From contig NZ_JASVWB010000002.1 of assembly GCF_030287445.1 (NCBI RefSeq), forward strand, positions 6,882,001 to 6,946,000: a DNA stretch of 64,000 bases, written 5' to 3'. Position 1 is the first letter of the stretch. Each line of letters opens with the position of its first letter. Shown here in pieces: positions 50,125 through 58,958 of this stretch. Made by a program: the position numbers and the translations under genes. The notes under the pieces were generated by a model. That model had not been told where the DNA came from and did not search any database. It saw only the letters and a list, made by a program, of their open reading frames with translations. This stretch comes from Streptomyces sp. ALI-76-A (GTDB lineage: Bacteria > Actinomycetota > Actinomycetes > Streptomycetales > Streptomycetaceae).

Positions 50125-52927
50125 GACGACGGCCCGCCGCCAGTCTGACGATGTCGACCCGCGATCGGATCCCCAGCTTGCGGTAGACCCGGGTCAGGGT
50201 CGCCTCCACCGTCTTGACGCTGATGAACAGCCGCCCGGCGATCTCCCGGTTGGTCGCGCCCTCCATGACCAGCGCGGCGACCTGACGCTCCATCGCGGCC
50301 AGCCCGTCCAGCGCGTCCAGCGCGGGGGAGGGGGCCACGACCGGCTCAGCCGGCGCCGGCACCGCGGCGGCCTCCACCTGCCGCAGCCAGGGCAGCGCCC
50401 GGCAGCGCCGGAACAGCCGCGCCGCCTCGTCGTACGACGCCGGTCCGGGCCGGCGCGTGCGCAGCGCGGCCAGCGCGAACGCCGCCCGCGCCTCCTCCAG
50501 GCCGTAGCCCAGCTTCGCGAGCCGGTCCTGAGCCGACGTCAACTGCGCGAGTGCCGCCTCGTGTTCACCGCGCGCCGCGCGCACCTGCGCCTCCGCCCGG
50601 TCCAGTACGGCGAGCACGCCCTCGCGGCCCAGCCGCAACGCGTGCTCGCGGGTCACCCTGATGAGGTCCCGCGCCTCGGCGAGCTCACCGGTGTGCACGA
50701 GGGCCTCGGCCAGGTCGCCGTGCCAGCGGCCCCGGGCCGGATCGGTGATGCCGAGCCCCAGCTCCAGGTCCCGCACCCGGCGCAGCGACCGGACCGTTCC
50801 GGGCGCGTCCCCGGCCACCAGCTGGGCGTGGCCGAGGGCGGCCAGGGCGCGCGATACGTACATCTGGTCGCCGTCCACCTCGGCGTGCTCCGCGGCCTCC
50901 CGGGCCAGGGCCAGCGCCCGGTCCACGTCCCCGCCGGCCGCCTCCGCGAACGAGGTGAGCAGCGCGGAGGCCACCTCGCCGATGCCGGAGTCGCGGGCCA
51001 GCCGCAGGCTCTCCCGGGCCAGGTCCAGGGCCCGTCCGCAGTGCCCGGAACGCAGTTCGGTCTCGGCGAGCAGCCGCAGGAAGTGCACCTCGCTCTCGAC
51101 CATGCCGCGCCGCCGCACCTCGCGCAGCAGCGCGGTGACGGTGGTGCGGGCCTCGGCCAGCTGGTCGCTCATGAGCAGCCAGCGGAAGCGGACCAGGCCC
51201 GGCCCGTTGTGATGGCAGGCGACCTGCGGGTCCTGCGGTTCCCGCAGCGCCCGTTTGATGGTCGCGGGCGCGTCCGGGTGGCCCATCAGCGTCTCGGCCT
51301 GGGCCTGGAAGGCGAGCGCCAGGAGCTCGCTGCGCCGGTCACCGGCCCGGGCGGCCAGCTGTGCCGCGTGTGCCGCCTCCTCCCGGCCCTGCGCGAAGTC
51401 GCCCTGCACGACCAGGCCGCGCCAGGCCAGCTGGTAGTGGACCAGGGCGAGCAGGCCGGGGTCGTCGCCCGCGTCGGCGAGCGCCTGCGGGAACACGGCG
51501 TCGACGTCACCGAGGGCCTGACCGGCCGCCTCGATGACCACCATCCAGGCCCGCACCCGGTCGGCGGGCACGGTCGCCCGGGTCAGCACCTCACGGGCGA
51601 TGTCCCGCGCGAGGTCCGCCTCGCCGGCGGTGATCGCGTCCTCGGCGGCCTGTAGACGCCGTTCGTCCGGTCCCGGCACGGTCTCGGCCGGGGTGTGCCG
51701 GGCCGCGAGCAGCCCGAGGGAGGCGGCCACCGAGGGGGCGCCCCGGTCCCGGGCCTGAGTGGCGGCCTCGCCGAGCCGGGCCGCCACCTCCGGGTCGGTG
51801 CCGGTGGTCGCCAGCGCCAGGTGCCGGGCCCGCTCGATCGGATCGGAGGCAGCGGTGGACAGCGCGGCGTGCACGGCCCGCCGCTCCTGCGCGGGCGCCT
51901 CCGCGTACAGGGCGGCCGAGATCAGCGGATGCGCGAACCGCAGGGCGGGCCCCTCCGGCTCCGTCGCCAGCAGCCCGAGGGCCGCCGCCTGGGCGGTCTC
52001 CGCCTCCGCGTTGTCCCGGCCGGCCGCGTGCAGCAGCGCCACCGTGGGACGCGCGCCGGCGCTGGCCACCAGGAGGGTGCGGCGGGCCTCGTCCGACAGC
52101 ATCTCCAGCCGGCTGAGCACCAGGGCCCGCAGCGAGGTGGGCACGTGCAGCGGCTCGCCCGGCCGGGGCGGGGTCGGGTTCTCGGCCAGCGCCCGGCCCA
52201 GTTCCAGCGCGAAGAGCGGATTCCCGCCGCTGGTGCGGTGGATGTCCCGCACGGTCGAGCGGGGCAGGCCGGTGTAGCCGCGGTGGTCCAAAAGCTCGGC
52301 CACCTGGACGCGGGAGAGCGGGTTGAGCCGGACGGCGACGCTGTCCGGGGGCAACGCGCGTAGATGACGGTCGTACTCCTGTCCCTCGGTCCGTACCGCG
52401 CACAGCAGCTGGACCGGGGTGTCGCCGAGGCGGCGGGCGGCGAAGCCGAGCAGCTCCGCGCTGGCCGGATCCAGCCACTGGAGGTCGTCCGCGACGACCA
52501 GCACGGGCCCCTCCGTCGCGAGCGCGCGCAGGGTGGACAGGACCGCCAGACGCAACGCCAGCCCGTCCCGCTGGAGCGTCGACTCGCCCCGGCCGGTGAG
52601 CGCCGACTCCAGGGCGGTGCGCTGGGCGGCGGGCAGCCGCCCGGACACGCGGTCGACGACCAGGCCGAGGAGGTCGGCGAGGGCCAGGAAGGGGAGGTGG
52701 GATTCGGACTCGGTCGCCGAGCAGCGCAGGACGGTGCGGGCCGCGCCGGAGTATTCCGCCGCCAAAGTCCGCAGCACGGTCGACTTTCCTATTCCGGCCG
52801 GGCCGTGGAGCAGGACGCTGCCGCCGCGTACGAGCTGCTCACGCGCCGCCGTGGACAGCTCCTCCCTGCCGATCAGCAGCTCGGGGCGGCATCTGGCAGG
52901 CTCCTTGAAGTCCCGTCGCACGGTCAC
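50117..52927 (-). CDS. LuxR family regulator of the LAL type (AAA + TPR-like + HTH)
   Basis: A 936-residue large ATP-binding LuxR (LAL) transcription factor. An N-terminal AAA/NACHT-like ATPase has Walker A GPAGIGKST near residue 40 and VLVVADDLQWLDPASAE as Walker B. A long helical repeat region (about 350-850) of TPR-like pairs follows. The C-terminal LuxR helix-turn-helix contains ERQVAALVMEGATNREIAGR and SVKTVEATLTRVYRKLGIRS. The start GTG at 52927 has GGAGGG just upstream. LAL regulators commonly control secondary metabolism or sugar use. The target here is unknown. The divergent neighbourhood (acyl-CoA synthetase) and the adjacent protease are possible targets. Confidence 0.93.
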   Translation of the reverse strand: MTVRRDFKEPARCRPELLIGREELSTAAREQLVRGGSVLLHGPAGIGKSTVLRTLAAEYSGAARTVLRCSATESESHLPFLALADLLGLVVDRVSGRLPAAQRTALESALTGRGESTLQRDGLALRLAVLSTLRALATEGPVLVVADDLQWLDPASAELLGFAARRLGDTPVQLLCAVRTEGQEYDRHLRALPPDSVAVRLNPLSRVQVAELLDHRGYTGLPRSTVRDIHRTSGGNPLFALELGRALAENPTPPRPGEPLHVPTSLRALVLSRLEMLSDEARRTLLVASAGARPTVALLHAAGRDNAEAETAQAAALGLLATEPEGPALRFAHPLISAALYAEAPAQERRAVHAALSTAASDPIERARHLALATTGTDPEVAARLGEAATQARDRGAPSVAASLGLLAARHTPAETVPGPDERRLQAAEDAITAGEADLARDIAREVLTRATVPADRVRAWMVVIEAAGQALGDVDAVFPQALADAGDDPGLLALVHYQLAWRGLVVQGDFAQGREEAAHAAQLAARAGDRRSELLALAFQAQAETLMGHPDAPATIKRALREPQDPQVACHHNGPGLVRFRWLLMSDQLAEARTTVTALLREVRRRGMVESEVHFLRLLAETELRSGHCGRALDLARESLRLARDSGIGEVASALLTSFAEAAGGDVDRALALAREAAEHAEVDGDQMYVSRALAALGHAQLVAGDAPGTVRSLRRVRDLELGLGITDPARGRWHGDLAEALVHTGELAEARDLIRVTREHALRLGREGVLAVLDRAEAQVRAARGEHEAALAQLTSAQDRLAKLGYGLEEARAAFALAALRTRRPGPASYDEAARLFRRCRALPWLRQVEAAAVPAPAEPVVAPSPALDALDGLAAMERQVAALVMEGATNREIAGRLFISVKTVEATLTRVYRKLGIRSRVDIVRLAAGRRPT

Positions 52928-54017
52928 CGCTCCCTCCGCGTGTCGTGTCCTGGCCAATATTAGGCAACGGTCTTTGGAATTCGGATGGACGAGATGGTGA
53001 GGGAAATAACAACGTGACCGCATGGACAAATTCAAAGCGCCCGAGCATGGATAACCCACCGACGGATTCGACCCGGCCTACGGCGGCCGGCCTGCCCGAC
53101 GTGCCGCGACGACAGCCTCCCCACGGGTACGCGTCCCAAGCTTCCGCACGGCCGGTCAGAGACAAGCCTTGACCGTCTCGGCGGTCCCGCCCGGCCGCGG
53201 GGGCCACCGCGTCGATCGCCCCGGCGGCCACACAGGCCGGCTCGTCCCGCTCGCGGCGCGCCGGGCGCACCTCGCGCGCCGCGGGCCCACCCGGCGCGGT
53301 CAGCGGCCCGCAGCCGGCCGGCGGCGCCGCGCGCACCGAGGGGTCGGTGATCCGCGGGGCCGGCGCCCGCAGTGCCGTGTGGGCCTTCCGTCCCTGTTCC
53401 CGGGCGGCGGTGCCGGCGGGGGGCCGGGGCCGAGTGCGCGCCGCCGGCGGCATGCGGCGCGCCTCGTCCCCGACCAGCAGCGCCTGCTCCACGTCCCGCG
53501 CGGCGTCCACCGCCGCGCCGAGGACACGGTCCCCGAACGGCCGGGTGCCGCGCAGGGCGCCGTACAGCACCGCCCGCACCCGGCGCCGTACGACGACCGG
53601 CACAGCCGGGACCGCCGGCACCGGACACAGCCCCTCCGCCGCGACGACGGTTCCGTGCTCATGGCTGATCTGCCGGGAGGAGGAGTGGTCCGGCACCGCG
53701 CAGGGGCGGGCCAGGGCCGGCACCTCGCCGCCGAGGCCGGTGCCCGCGGTCACCACGAGCGCGCGCGGGGCGGACGTGGCGGCGCGGTCCGGTTCGCTGA
53801 CGCGCATCCGCCGCCTGCCGGGCTCCCCCAGACCGCCGAAGGCGACCGGCGGGCCGGTCGCACACCGCAGCCGCGCCGGCGCACCGCGGATCTCCACCGG
53901 CTGTGAGCCCGGCCGCGACATCGACTGCGACACCGGCGGTGACACCGGCGCTCGCCCCGGCTGCGACACCGGCTGCGAGGCCGGCTCCCGCCCCGGCTGC
54001 GACACCTCTGCTGCCAC
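52839..54017 (-). CDS. Hypothetical protein of uncertain extent
   Basis: A candidate gene of up to 392 residues, transcribed toward the LuxR gene. The GTG start at 54017 has a good GAAGGGA ribosome binding site. The central part (about 100-230) has natural composition and G/C third positions, for example RAVLYGALRGTRPFGDRVLG and DAARDVEQALLVGDEARR. The N-terminus is a low-complexity SQPG/PVSQ repeat. The C-terminal quarter reads like non-coding sequence and overlaps the first 89 bases of the LuxR gene, so the real 3' end may be earlier or the gene may be frameshifted. No domain is recognised. It could be a decaying gene. Confidence 0.35.
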   Translation of the reverse strand: MAAEVSQPGREPASQPVSQPGRAPVSPPVSQSMSRPGSQPVEIRGAPARLRCATGPPVAFGGLGEPGRRRMRVSEPDRAATSAPRALVVTAGTGLGGEVPALARPCAVPDHSSSRQISHEHGTVVAAEGLCPVPAVPAVPVVVRRRVRAVLYGALRGTRPFGDRVLGAAVDAARDVEQALLVGDEARRMPPAARTRPRPPAGTAAREQGRKAHTALRAPAPRITDPSVRAAPPAGCGPLTAPGGPAAREVRPARRERDEPACVAAGAIDAVAPAAGRDRRDGQGLSLTGRAEAWDAYPWGGCRRGTSGRPAAVGRVESVGGLSMLGRFEFVHAVTLLFPSPSRPSEFQRPLPNIGQDTTRGGSGDRATGLQGACQMPPRAADRQGGAVHGGA

Positions 54018-54135
54018 GTGCTCGTCCCTTCGCCGCGGCACACACCCCCGTTCGGGGGTAGTGAGACCCGCGTCACGGATTACACGATGGCAGAGAGCCG
54101 CCTGGCAATGGTGCCGGGACCGAGGAGGACGACAG

Positions 54136-55806
54136 ATGACGACGCCGACGGAACTCTTCCGCAGCGCGCGGGACTTCCTGCTGGAACACCGCGAGGACTA
54201 CGCCACGGCGTACGAGGGCTTCACCTGGCCCCGTCCCCGGCACTTCAACTGGGCGCTCGACTGGTTCGACGAGATCGCCCGGGGGAACGCCCGGACCGCG
54301 CTGCACATCGTCGAGGAGGACGGCAGCGAGGTCCGGCTTACCTTCGCCGAGATGGCCGAGCGGTCCAGCCGGGTCGCGAACCTGCTGCGCGAGCGCGGGG
54401 TCGGCGCCCAGGACCGGATCCTCGTCATGCTCGGCAACCAGGCCGAGCTGTGGGAGACGGCGCTCGCCGCCATGAAACTGCGGGCCGTCGTCATCCCGGC
54501 GACCCCGCTGCTCGGACCGGCCGACCTGCGCGACCGGGTCGAGCGCGGACGCGTGCGGCACGTCCTGGCCCGGGCCGAGGACGCCGGCACGTTCGACGAG
54601 GTGCCCGGCGACTACACCCGCACCGCCGTCGGGGGCGTACCGGAGGGCTGGCAGCCGTACGAGGACGCGTACGCCGCCTCCGCCGAGTTCCTGCCCGACG
54701 GACCGACCCTGGCCGACGACCCGCTGATGCTGTACTTCACCTCCGGCACGACGGCCCACCCCAAACTCGTCGAGCACACCCACGCCTCGTACCCGATCGG
54801 ACACCTGGCGACCATGTACTGGATCGGTCTCCAGCCCGGCGACGTGCACCTGAACATCTCCTCGCCGGGCTGGGCCAAGCACGCCTGGTCCAACCTGTTC
54901 GCACCGTGGAACGCCGAGGCGACCGTCTTCCTGCACAACTACACGCGCTTCGACCCGGCCCGCCTGATGGCGGAGATGGACCGTGCGGGTGTGACCACGT
55001 TCTGCGCTCCGCCGACCGTGTGGCGCATGCTCATCCAGGCCGACCTGGCCCAGCTGCGCACCCCGCCGCGCGAGGCCGTGGCGGCCGGCGAGCCGCTCAA
55101 CCCCGAGGTGATCGAGCAGGTCCGCCGGGCCTGGGGCGTCACCGTCCGGGACGGCTTCGGGCAGACCGAGACGGCGGTCCAGGTCTGCAACAGCCCGGGA
55201 CAGCCGCTGAAGACCGGCTCCATGGGACGGCCCGGTCCGGGCTACCGGGTGGAGCTGCTCGACCCGGTGTCGGGCGCGCCCGGCGCCACCGAGGGCGAGA
55301 TCGCGCTCGACCTGTCCGCGAAGCCCGTCGGCCTGATGACCGGCTACCACGGCGACCCCGACCGTACGGCCGAGGCGATGGCCGGCGGCTTCTACCGGAC
55401 GGGGGACATCGGCTCCCGGGACGCCGACGGCCACCTCACCTACGTCGGGCGCGCCGACGACGTCTTCAAGGCCTCCGACTACAAGATCAGCCCCTTCGAG
55501 CTGGAGAGCGCGCTGCTGGAGCACGAGGCGGTGGCGGAGGCGGCCGTGGTGCCCGCGCCGGACGACCTGCGGCTGGCCGTGCCGAAGGCCTATGTGGTGG
55601 CGGCGGAGGGCTGGGAGCCCGGCCCCGACACCGCGAAGGTGCTCTTCGAGCACTCCCGTGAAGTCCTCGCGCCCTACAAGCGGATCCGCCGCCTGGAGTT
55701 CGCGCCCCTGCCCAAGACCGTCTCCGGCAAGATCCGCCGGATCGAGCTGCGCGAGGCCACGGCCGCGGGCTCGGACGCCGAGTACCGCGAGGAGGACTTC
55801 CGGTGA
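54136..55806 (+). CDS. AMP-forming acyl-CoA synthetase
   Basis: A 556-residue ANL superfamily adenylating enzyme. It most resembles medium-chain or acetyl-type acyl-CoA synthetases that activate a carboxylate with ATP and CoA. Core motifs are in order: the P-loop YFTSGTTAHPKLVEH (about 205), the DGFGQTE adenylate loop (about 343), GFYRTGDIGSRDADG (about 420), and the C-terminal PKTVSGKIRR with the catalytic Lys (about 530). The N-terminus RDFLLEHREDYATAYEGFTW is typical of the medium-chain group in Streptomyces. The ATG at 54136 follows GAGGAGG. An open frame continues upstream to 53347 but is Arg/Ala nonsense. Acyl specificity is not readable. Confidence 0.92.
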   Translation: MTTPTELFRSARDFLLEHREDYATAYEGFTWPRPRHFNWALDWFDEIARGNARTALHIVEEDGSEVRLTFAEMAERSSRVANLLRERGVGAQDRILVMLGNQAELWETALAAMKLRAVVIPATPLLGPADLRDRVERGRVRHVLARAEDAGTFDEVPGDYTRTAVGGVPEGWQPYEDAYAASAEFLPDGPTLADDPLMLYFTSGTTAHPKLVEHTHASYPIGHLATMYWIGLQPGDVHLNISSPGWAKHAWSNLFAPWNAEATVFLHNYTRFDPARLMAEMDRAGVTTFCAPPTVWRMLIQADLAQLRTPPREAVAAGEPLNPEVIEQVRRAWGVTVRDGFGQTETAVQVCNSPGQPLKTGSMGRPGPGYRVELLDPVSGAPGATEGEIALDLSAKPVGLMTGYHGDPDRTAEAMAGGFYRTGDIGSRDADGHLTYVGRADDVFKASDYKISPFELESALLEHEAVAEAAVVPAPDDLRLAVPKAYVVAAEGWEPGPDTAKVLFEHSREVLAPYKRIRRLEFAPLPKTVSGKIRRIELREATAAGSDAEYREEDFR

Positions 55807-55964
55807 GCGCGCTCTCGTACACGCACGGACACACGCAGGCCGTATCAAGGACATGAGGAGGTGGCCCGGAGATCCGGGGCCGTGGAAGTGACCTGTGGTC
55901 GGGCGGCGTCCGGGCACGCCGAGGCCGGCGGAGGCGGTCCCCTCGCCGGCGTCGGACGGGGCAC

Positions 55965-56085
55965 GGTCCCGCGTCGTCGTCGACGACGACGCGGGCGTGC
56001 GGGAATCCACCCGCCGCAGCGTGCGGCGGGCGGCCACCGAACCCGGGTACGTGCTCGGCCCGGCGGCAGGCTCCCCAGCCGTCCG
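55965..56085 (+). pseudogene. Relic of a response regulator receiver domain
   Basis: The phrase SRVVVDDDAGVRESTRRSVRRA in one frame closely resembles the start of response regulators (VLVVDDDAGVRESLRRSL), with the acidic pocket intact. No further receiver motifs (phospho-Asp, Thr, Lys) follow in any frame, and the surrounding 680 bp have no coherent gene. A GTG with a perfect AGGAGG at 55856 lies upstream in another frame. I read this as a frameshifted, decayed remnant. Confidence 0.4.
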
Positions 56086-56244
56086 GTGTCGTCGTGGTCC
56101 TCGCGGGTGCGGCGTGCCGGACGGCGTCCGGGAACCGACCGGCCGGCAGGGCCCGAGCAGCGCGAGGCAACCGAGATGCCGATCGTGCCCTTCAGCCGTT
56201 CCCGGACGTCGTGGCCCCGGTCCGCCGCCCCCTCGGCCCCCTGC

Positions 56245-56258
56245 CGGGAACGCTCCCA
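56245..56258. promoter_or_regulatory. Degenerate CebR-like box
   Basis: CGGGAACGCTCCCA differs from the CebR palindrome at two positions. It lies about 100 bp upstream of the GH12 promoter. Confidence 0.35.
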
Positions 56259-56357
56259 CCGCGCGGCGGGAGGCGCGCGGCGGCCGATCCCTTACCCGGC
56301 CGCACTCCGGTGAGCTGGCCCTTCGACATCCCGTTCAACTCGATCAGTTCCACAGGG

Positions 56358-56386
56358 TTGTCAGGGTCATGAGGCGCTCTTACAGT
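56358..56386 (+). promoter_or_regulatory. Promoter of the GH12 cellulase gene
   Basis: TTGTCA (56358-56363), a 17-bp spacer and TACAGT (56381-56386) form a good vegetative-type promoter, 100 bp upstream of the ATG. Two CebR boxes follow immediately. Confidence 0.7.
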
Positions 56387-56405
56387 CCCCACAAAACCCC
56401 CCGCG

Positions 56406-56419
56406 TGGGAGCGCTCCCA
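56406..56419. promoter_or_regulatory. CebR operator 1 (perfect)
   Basis: TGGGAGCGCTCCCA is the exact 14-bp palindrome bound by CebR, the LacI-family repressor that releases DNA in the presence of cello-oligosaccharides in Streptomyces. Placed about 20 bp past the -10 element, it should block transcription of the cellulase gene. Confidence 0.93.
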
Positions 56420-56429
56420 CCCGCAGACG

Positions 56430-56443
56430 CGGGAGCGCTCCCA
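56430..56443. promoter_or_regulatory. CebR operator 2 (one mismatch)
   Basis: CGGGAGCGCTCCCA differs from the consensus only at the first base. It is centred 24 bp from operator 1, giving a tandem repressor site ahead of the GH12 gene. Confidence 0.85.
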
Positions 56444-56485
56444 CGTGCGTGACCCGACCCGGTCGTCCCTCCCAGAGAGGCCCCC

Positions 56486-57622
56486 ATGCGATCGTCACCC
56501 CACCGCCCCCGCACCCTGCGCGGCCTGTGCGGCGCGCTGCTCACCGCTCTCGCCACCGTGGCCGCCCTGATGACCGCCGCACCGGCGGCGCGGGCCGACA
56601 CCACGCTCTGCGAGCAGTACGGCACGACCGTCATCCAAGGGCGCTACGTCGTCCAGAACAACCGCTGGGGCACCGGCGCCACGCAGTGCGTCACCGCCAC
56701 CGACACCGGCTTCCGGATCACCCAGGCCGACGGCTCCGTGCCCACCAACGGCGCGCCGAAGTCGTACCCGTCCGTCTTCAACGGCTGCCACTACACCACC
56801 TGCTCGCCCGGAACCAGCCTGCCCGCCCGGATCAGCGGCATCACCAGCGCGCCCAGCAGCATCTCCTACGGCTATGTCGACGGTGCCGTGTACAACGCCT
56901 CGTACGACATCTGGCTGGACCCGACGCCCCGCACCGACGGGGTGAACCGCACCGAGATCATGATCTGGTTCAACCGGGTCGGCCCGATCCAGCCGATCGG
57001 CTCCCAGGTCGGCACGGCCACCGTGGGCGGGCGCACCTGGCAGGTGTGGACGGGCAGCAACGGATCCAACGACGTGATCTCCTTCGTCGCCCCGTCGGCG
57101 ATCACCAGCTGGAGCTTCGACGTCATGGACTTCGTCCGGCAGACCGTCTCCCGCGGGATGGCGCAGAACGACTGGTACCTGACCAGCGTGCAGGCCGGGT
57201 TCGAGCCCTGGCAGAACGGCACGGGGCTCACGGTGAACTCCTTCTCGTCGACCGTCGTCACCGGCACCCCGGGCGGCCCGGGCGGCCCGGGCGGTCCCGG
57301 GGAGCCCGCGGCGGGCTGCCGGGTGACGTACGCGACGAACGTCTGGACCGGGGGCTTCACCGCCGACGTCACGATCACCAACACCGGTCCGTCCCCGGTG
57401 GAGCCCTGGCGACTGGCCTTCACCCTGCCCGCCGGACAGCGGATCACCCAGGCCTGGAACGCCACCGTCTCCCCGTCCTCGGGGACCGTGACGGCGAACG
57501 CCCTGGCACACAACGGGACGATCGCGCCCGGCGGCAGCCGCACCTTCGGATTCCAGGGCACCTACAGCGGCACGTTCGCCCAGCCGACCGGGTCCGCCCT
57601 GAACGGCACCGCCTGCGCCTGA
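56486..57622 (+). CDS. Secreted GH12 endo-beta-1,4-glucanase with CBM2
   Basis: A 378-residue secreted cellulase. A signal peptide (RGLCGALLTALATVAALMTA, cleaved at ARA) leads to a GH12 jelly-roll starting DTTLCEQYGTTVIQGRY. The nucleophile Glu lies in NRTEIMIWFNRVG and the acid/base Glu in VQAGFEPWQNGTGL. A Gly-Pro linker of GGPGGPGGPG type precedes a C-terminal family 2 cellulose-binding module (CRVTYATNVWTGGFTADVTI ... GFQGTYSGT) with the expected pair of Cys. Two CebR boxes in its leader make it cellobiose-inducible. It is followed by a crippled GH3 gene. Confidence 0.95.
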   Translation: MRSSPHRPRTLRGLCGALLTALATVAALMTAAPAARADTTLCEQYGTTVIQGRYVVQNNRWGTGATQCVTATDTGFRITQADGSVPTNGAPKSYPSVFNGCHYTTCSPGTSLPARISGITSAPSSISYGYVDGAVYNASYDIWLDPTPRTDGVNRTEIMIWFNRVGPIQPIGSQVGTATVGGRTWQVWTGSNGSNDVISFVAPSAITSWSFDVMDFVRQTVSRGMAQNDWYLTSVQAGFEPWQNGTGLTVNSFSSTVVTGTPGGPGGPGGPGEPAAGCRVTYATNVWTGGFTADVTITNTGPSPVEPWRLAFTLPAGQRITQAWNATVSPSSGTVTANALAHNGTIAPGGSRTFGFQGTYSGTFAQPTGSALNGTACA

Positions 57623-57783
57623 CCCGGTGCCCCCGCACCGCACGGCACCCCGCACCGCACGGCACCCCGTACCGGGCCGCCCCGGGCTCCGCCCGCCCCT
57701 TCCCCGCGCCGACAGGGTGGGCCCCGGGGCGAACGGCCCGCGCTGACCCGCTCCCTCGGCCCGCACCCGGAAAGGCTGCCGCC

Positions 57784-58776
57784 ATGAGCCCGAGTCCCGC
57801 ACCGACCCCGCGCCGCCCCGCCCTGTGCGCCGCCGCCCTCGCCGTCACCGGTCTGTCCGGCGCCGCTCCTCCCGGACCGGCGGTGTCCGCCGCCCTGCCG
57901 TACCAGGACCCCGCCCTGCCGGTGGCGGACCGGGTCACCGACCTGCTGTCCCGGATGACACTCGACGACAAGCTCGGGCAGATGACCCAGGTCGAGAAGG
58001 ACACGCTGGTCCCGCACTCCGACCTCGCCGCCCACCGCACCGGCTCGGTGCTCTCCGGCGGCGATTCCACGGTCAGCCCCACCAACGCCCGGACCTGGGC
58101 CGACACCTATGACTCCCTCCAGCGCACCGCCCTCGGGACCCCGCTCGGCATCCCGGTGATCTACGGCATCGACGCGGTGCACGGCCACAACGCGGTGCGC
58201 GGCGCCACGCTCTTCCCGCACAACATCGGCCTCGGCACGACCCGCGACCCGGCGCTGGTCCAGCGGGTCGGGCGCGCGGTCGCCGAGGAGGTGGCGGGCA
58301 CCGGCATCGACTGGTCCTTCGCGCCCTGTCTGTGCGTGGCCCGCAACGACCGGTGGGGCCGCACCTACGAGTCGTTCGGCGAGAAGCCCGAACTGCCCGC
58401 CTCCATGGCCACCTTCGTCACCGGCATGCAGGGGCAGACCCTGGGCGGCGACGGCGCCTCGGTGCTCGCCACCGCCAGGCACCACCTCGGCGACGGCGGC
58501 ACCACCGGCGGCGTGGACCAGGGCGACACCCAGCTGCCCGAGGCCGAGTTGCGCGCGATCCACCTGCCGCCGTTCCAGGAGGCGGTCCGGCGGGGCGTCG
58601 GCTACGGACACGGCCTGACCTACGGCACGGGCGGCGGCCCGGCCCCCGGGGCGGTGGCGGATCCCGGGGCGGTGCGGCCTTCCGGGCCCGTGCCGGAGTC
58701 CCTGGCGATGCGGGATTCCGGGTCCGCGGTGGATGAGACGACCAGGCGAGCCCTCGCCGCCGTGCCCGGCTCCTGA
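57784..58776 (+). pseudogene. Secreted GH3 beta-glucosidase with large internal deletion
   Basis: The first 270 residues are a clean GH3 N-terminal domain with signal peptide: PVADRVTDLLSRMTLDDKLG, GIPVIYGIDAVHGHNAVRGA, FAPCLCVARNDRWGRTYESF and ELRAIHLPPFQEAVRRGVG. Directly after that, YGHGLTYGTGGG matches the end of the GH3 C-terminal domain (FGHGLSYG in full-length enzymes). Several hundred residues between are missing, including the SDW nucleophile region, yet the frame stays open to 330 residues. Full-length relatives are two to three times longer. The fusion point is near base 58600. A product may be made, but catalysis is not expected. Annotated as a pseudogene for that reason. Confidence 0.85.
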
Positions 58777-58783
58777 CACCCCC

Positions 58784-58815
58784 CGCCCGTCCGGCGGAGC
58801 TTTCCCGGACGGGCG
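58784..58815 (+). terminator. Terminator after the GH3 remnant
   Basis: A perfect 11-bp stem (58784-58794 with 58805-58815) and a 10-base loop, 8 bp after the stop. Confidence 0.75.
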
Positions 58816-58834
58816 AGGGGATTCACCTCCGAAC

Positions 58835-58899
58835 ACCGACCTGCGAGACCGACCCGCGGCACCGACCCGCGGCACCGACCCGCGAGACCGACCCGCAAG
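58835..58899. repeat. Five tandem 13-bp repeats upstream of the AA10 gene
   Basis: ACCGACCCGCGGC-type units at 58835, 58848, 58861, 58874 and 58887, with the last unit ending 60 bp before the AA10 start. The 13-bp period is constant and only 1-3 bases vary per unit. They might bind a regulator or be in the transcript leader. Confidence 0.85.
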
Positions 58900-58958
58900 G
58901 AGAGAAGGGAGGCCCGGAAGATCCCCCGGAAGATCCCCACGAAGGCACAGGAGACTCC

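Noticed and set aside
53347..54135. N-terminal extension of the acyl-CoA synthetase by 263 codons
   Set aside because: No family member has it, the sequence is Arg/Ala nonsense, and ATG 54136 has a perfect ribosome binding site.
56449..57783. Fusion of GH3 remnant with an upstream 445-codon extension
   Set aside because: The extension is the out-of-frame shadow of the GH12 gene. The ATG at 57784 gives a proper signal peptide.
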